Source: Lucifuga dentata | Lineage: Eukaryota > Chordata > Actinopteri > Ophidiiformes > Bythitidae | Assembly (NCBI GenBank): GCA_014773175.1 | Contig: VXCM01001497.1 | Span: 224,512 to 288,511, forward strand | Length of the DNA stretch: 64,000 nucleotides | Direction of reading: 5' to 3' | Part shown: one piece after another, positions 61,001 to 64,000 of the stretch | Position numbering within the stretch: the first letter of the stretch is position 1 | Layout of the letters: every line of letters begins with the position of its first letter | Translations under genes and position numbers: made by a program | Notes under the pieces: generated by a model | Seen by the model: only the letters and a program-made list of their open reading frames with translations | Told to the model about the DNA's origin: nothing | Databases searched by the model: none

Positions 61001-62531
61001 GAATGTTTGATTGTTGCATCCAAATTACATTACTTCAAAAAAAGTCAACTTTATCAAAGAGAGATGTTACATTATTGTGAGTCTATCACAAAATGCTGAG
61101 TAACTTTAACTCTAAATGGCTTAAGAGTTGGCATATTATTGAACCTTTGCAGATTATGACACACTGTACGCAGCATTTCACACTGATTAAACATTACCGA
61201 CTCTGTTATTCTCATTACATTTTCAGTTGATAAAATGAAGTGCAACACTAATAAAAGTGAGTCAGATTAAAGATTCCTGCTGTCACACAAATCCACATTA
61301 AATGAAAAATAAGTAGCATACGAAGACAAATGTATACTTATCGTCTTTAAAAAAAAAAAAAATCAACCTAATATTGGACAAAAGACGTATTTATAGATGG
61401 ATGTTTTCTGTTGCCCCACCCTTGTATTGTGTATCCTCAGACATCTGCAAACCACCGTTAACACCCACAGCCTGCTGGCCAGACGGCCCAGAAGATTCTA
61501 CATGAACTGGAACAGAACACGAAAAAAGTTTATTATTCGTAGGTAAATCAGGAAAAATGTCGAATCTATTTCATGTAAATGGAGAATATGCATTAAGAAA
61601 TAAAAACTGTTAAAGAAAAATTACTGGCAGAATAAAGGAATATTCTGCTTTTACTCTGCCTTCAATGAAAAATACACCCAACTGATGTTTCAATCATTGT
61701 CTTCCAGTTTTTGCTGCGATGTACAGATGCTGAGAAAGAACATCTGACTATACTGTATATCTTTACGTACACCTTATTTTTAGGACAATGTACCTAAAAT
61801 GAGCAAAGATGATAATTTTTAAGAAGTCGTGGAATTGCTTCTTTAATTTGTACACTTAGTACAGTATATAACATGTCAGATATATAACATGCATGCATGT
61901 GCTCATTCACCATACCGGCGCACACAGTTCCCAAAAAAAAAAAAAAAACCATCACACTGTGGGCTGAATGCGTTTTATGATCAGGTAACGCTATTTCATA
62001 TCATATCACACCTCAGAGCACACAATCTGATTTTTCTCTTTCATTGCAGGTACAAGCTTACCAAATCCTATATATTCTAGGGACATATGGGCTGTACAAA
62101 TCTGTAGGCTATATAAGGACACAGACAAAGAGCACCTGAAGAAGAACGAAGGGAAGGAGCCTCGATCTCTGAAACAAGTTATGTACTGAATGTATTTCAT
62201 AGAAAATAGATTAAATGACACAATACCTGTTAAATGTTAATTTACAATACAGCCAACCCCTTGTTGTCCCAACGTTGGACACTGTCGAATATCTTACTTC
62301 ATCACTTACAAATCCAATTTAATGTATGCCCATGTTACAGTAGGAAACATTTCCAATGAACTGAGTGACATCTAAAATGGATTGACTATTATTGGAGCCA
62401 CTTGCTGTCCACATAGACACAATTTGCAAGATATAAAGTTTGTTTTTTTTAAAGCAGGTATCATGTAAGCAAGAGCGGGATGCATTCTGTCCTCATTTGG
62501 CTTGACACAAAAAGCCGACCAGTATGTGTGT

Positions 62532-62565
<34 letters not shown>

Positions 62566-63370
62566 CCACCCTTCACTCCTTGACTTCCTGGGTAGTAAAA
62601 ATATATATACATATACATACATATAGTACTAAAAGTAGACACATATATACATTTGAGACAGTGGCCTTTGTCTCAAATCATCAACAAATAAATTTATGAA
62701 ATCATCATCATTTATGGCTGTCGCCTGTCATACAGCCACAGACAATGTACCTTTACTACTGATGATATGGAAAAAACATAGAAAAGTGACAAGAAAGAGT
62801 AACCGGCAAAACACGAACATGTCTGACTGTGTGTGTGTGCGTATGCATGTATCCATGTGGACAGGCATACTCACTCATGCTGAGCCTCTGCCTGCTTGGC
62901 AGACAGATGTATGAGGTGCCGGGGCGAGAAGAGGAAGAGTAAAAATTACTTCTGTTTCTTTGCCTTTTTTAAAAAAGGGGGCCCAGGTATGTGGGCTTTG
63001 ACAGCCCACCTGACCTGCATTGCCCCTTTGCCTTTTGCTTGCTTTGCCACGACAGCAGTAGTAGCCGCCATGCTGGGGTGTGTTCCCTGTGCCCTGTCGA
63101 GCTGGCATGGCCATCCAGTCACAGCCTTTTCCCATTCCAAAAAAAAAAAAAAAAATTAAAAAAAAAGGCCACTGACTCTTGCGTACGAGCCGGAGAACTG
63201 AGTAGAAGTGCCACATCAAGACTTACTGGAGGTGGGTTTTATTGTTGGAGGGTCGTACCAACTGAGCACACAGACATAGGGGGGTTCCACGGGAAGTAAC
63301 TATGGATTCATAAAGAATATCACTCTGTACCGTGAGCTGACGTCCCCTCCCCCAACCCTTATCCTCCACC

Positions 63371-63401
<31 letters not shown>

Positions 63402-64000
63402 TCCCTCCTTCCATCATTTACCCTTTCCCAGCCTCTCTGCTGCCCCCCCGTACCACTCATTTTCTTCCTTTTTTTATCCATCTATGCATCCTTCCTTTCC
63501 TCCCTCCCTCTCTCCTCCCTTAGTTCAATGCAATTATAGTAATGGATTTTTCCTCCACAGTTGATGGCTTCCGACATCCTGTCTTGAAATGAGGCTAATC
63601 ATGCTCTTAAGGGTCATGTTTAGTTAATGAAGGGTTTGGGAGGCACGTGAGGTGGGGTGGGGGGTGGGGGGCATTCCTATATGCAGTCTGACTATCAGCA
63701 CACACAAAACAGACATATTATACACCTTCCCCCCACTTGTAGTCTTGCACACATGCTTATTCACACACAACACATGACACACAGCCGCCTTCATACACAC
63801 AGACCAGCACAGACAAGGATGCATGCAGCCACGTGTAGCCAAATCAATGCTACACATATTTTCATTCACACACACTCAGACACACACACTGTATGCCAAA
63901 AATCGATTGCAACTTACAAAGATGCAGGCATGCCAAAAGAGTGTTTGCATGGTACACATACAGCACACATCCTGCAAAGCCTTGTCAACAGTGTAAGTCT
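58099..64000. other. nup93 upstream intron (partial), AT-rich and repetitive
   Basis: No upstream nup93 exon could be recognised. The stretch holds T- and A-runs (58889-58908, 59898-59916), a TAGAA/CAGAA pentamer array at 60630-60672, an (AG)n tract at 62535-62562, a CT-rich stretch at 63370-63400 and CA-rich sequence from 63690 to 63890. The open frames seen are short and low-complexity. Confidence 0.5.

Noticed and set aside
62875..63219. Opposing frames of 87-114 residues in a slightly GC-rich patch
   Set aside because: Frames overlap on both strands, contain A-run translation and have no family resemblance or splice context.

Overview
This is a gene-containing stretch of a teleost fish nuclear genome. 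The evidence is four spliced vertebrate genes with GT-AG introns, very dense dinucleotide microsatellites, fish-type L2/RTE LINE tails, several families of short inverted-repeat DNA transposons, and runs of N typical of a short-read assembly. All four protein genes and one microRNA lie on the minus strand. I assembled exons by hand from splice sites, reading phase and protein-family similarity. Nearly every intron joins exons of matching phase, which is the main support for the models.

Layout, left to right. (1) 1958-13227: 5' part of cngb1, the rod photoreceptor cyclic-nucleotide-gated channel beta subunit. Only the glutamic-acid-rich (GARP) region is here; the channel core lies off the left edge. 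Four GARP repeats (W...PQP type) sit on separate exons. An in-phase alternative terminal exon at 9293-9318 could end a short soluble GARP2-like product. (2) 13.2-19.8 kb: intergenic, with transposon relics and a palindromic array. (3) 19865-32889: mmp15, a membrane-type matrix metalloproteinase, complete in ten exons. (4) 34196-37975: a ten-exon EGF plus ZP-domain type I membrane protein of the uromodulin/ZPLD1 kind. (5) 38.0-43.2 kb: intergenic, holding the hairpin of mir-138 (the mir-138-2 locus). (6) 43237-58098: nup93, 19 exons encoding about residue 100 to the end of the inner-ring nucleoporin. Its first exons lie further right, off the window. (7) 58.1-64 kb: the start of a nup93 upstream intron, mostly AT-rich and repetitive.

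The genes do not form a pathway. Their value is syntenic: cngb1, mmp15, nup93 and mir-138-2 all lie on human 16q13-q21, so this block is conserved. The less ordinary items are the GARP2-like terminal exon, a one-base frame break in cngb1, the unannotated mir-138 hairpin, a three-copy family of about 595-bp elements flanked by TTAA, and a 28-bp GATA/TAATTA motif pair with identical spacing in a nup93 intron. Several single-N positions are flanked by 61-66-bp perfect duplications that look like unmerged contig ends rather than biology.
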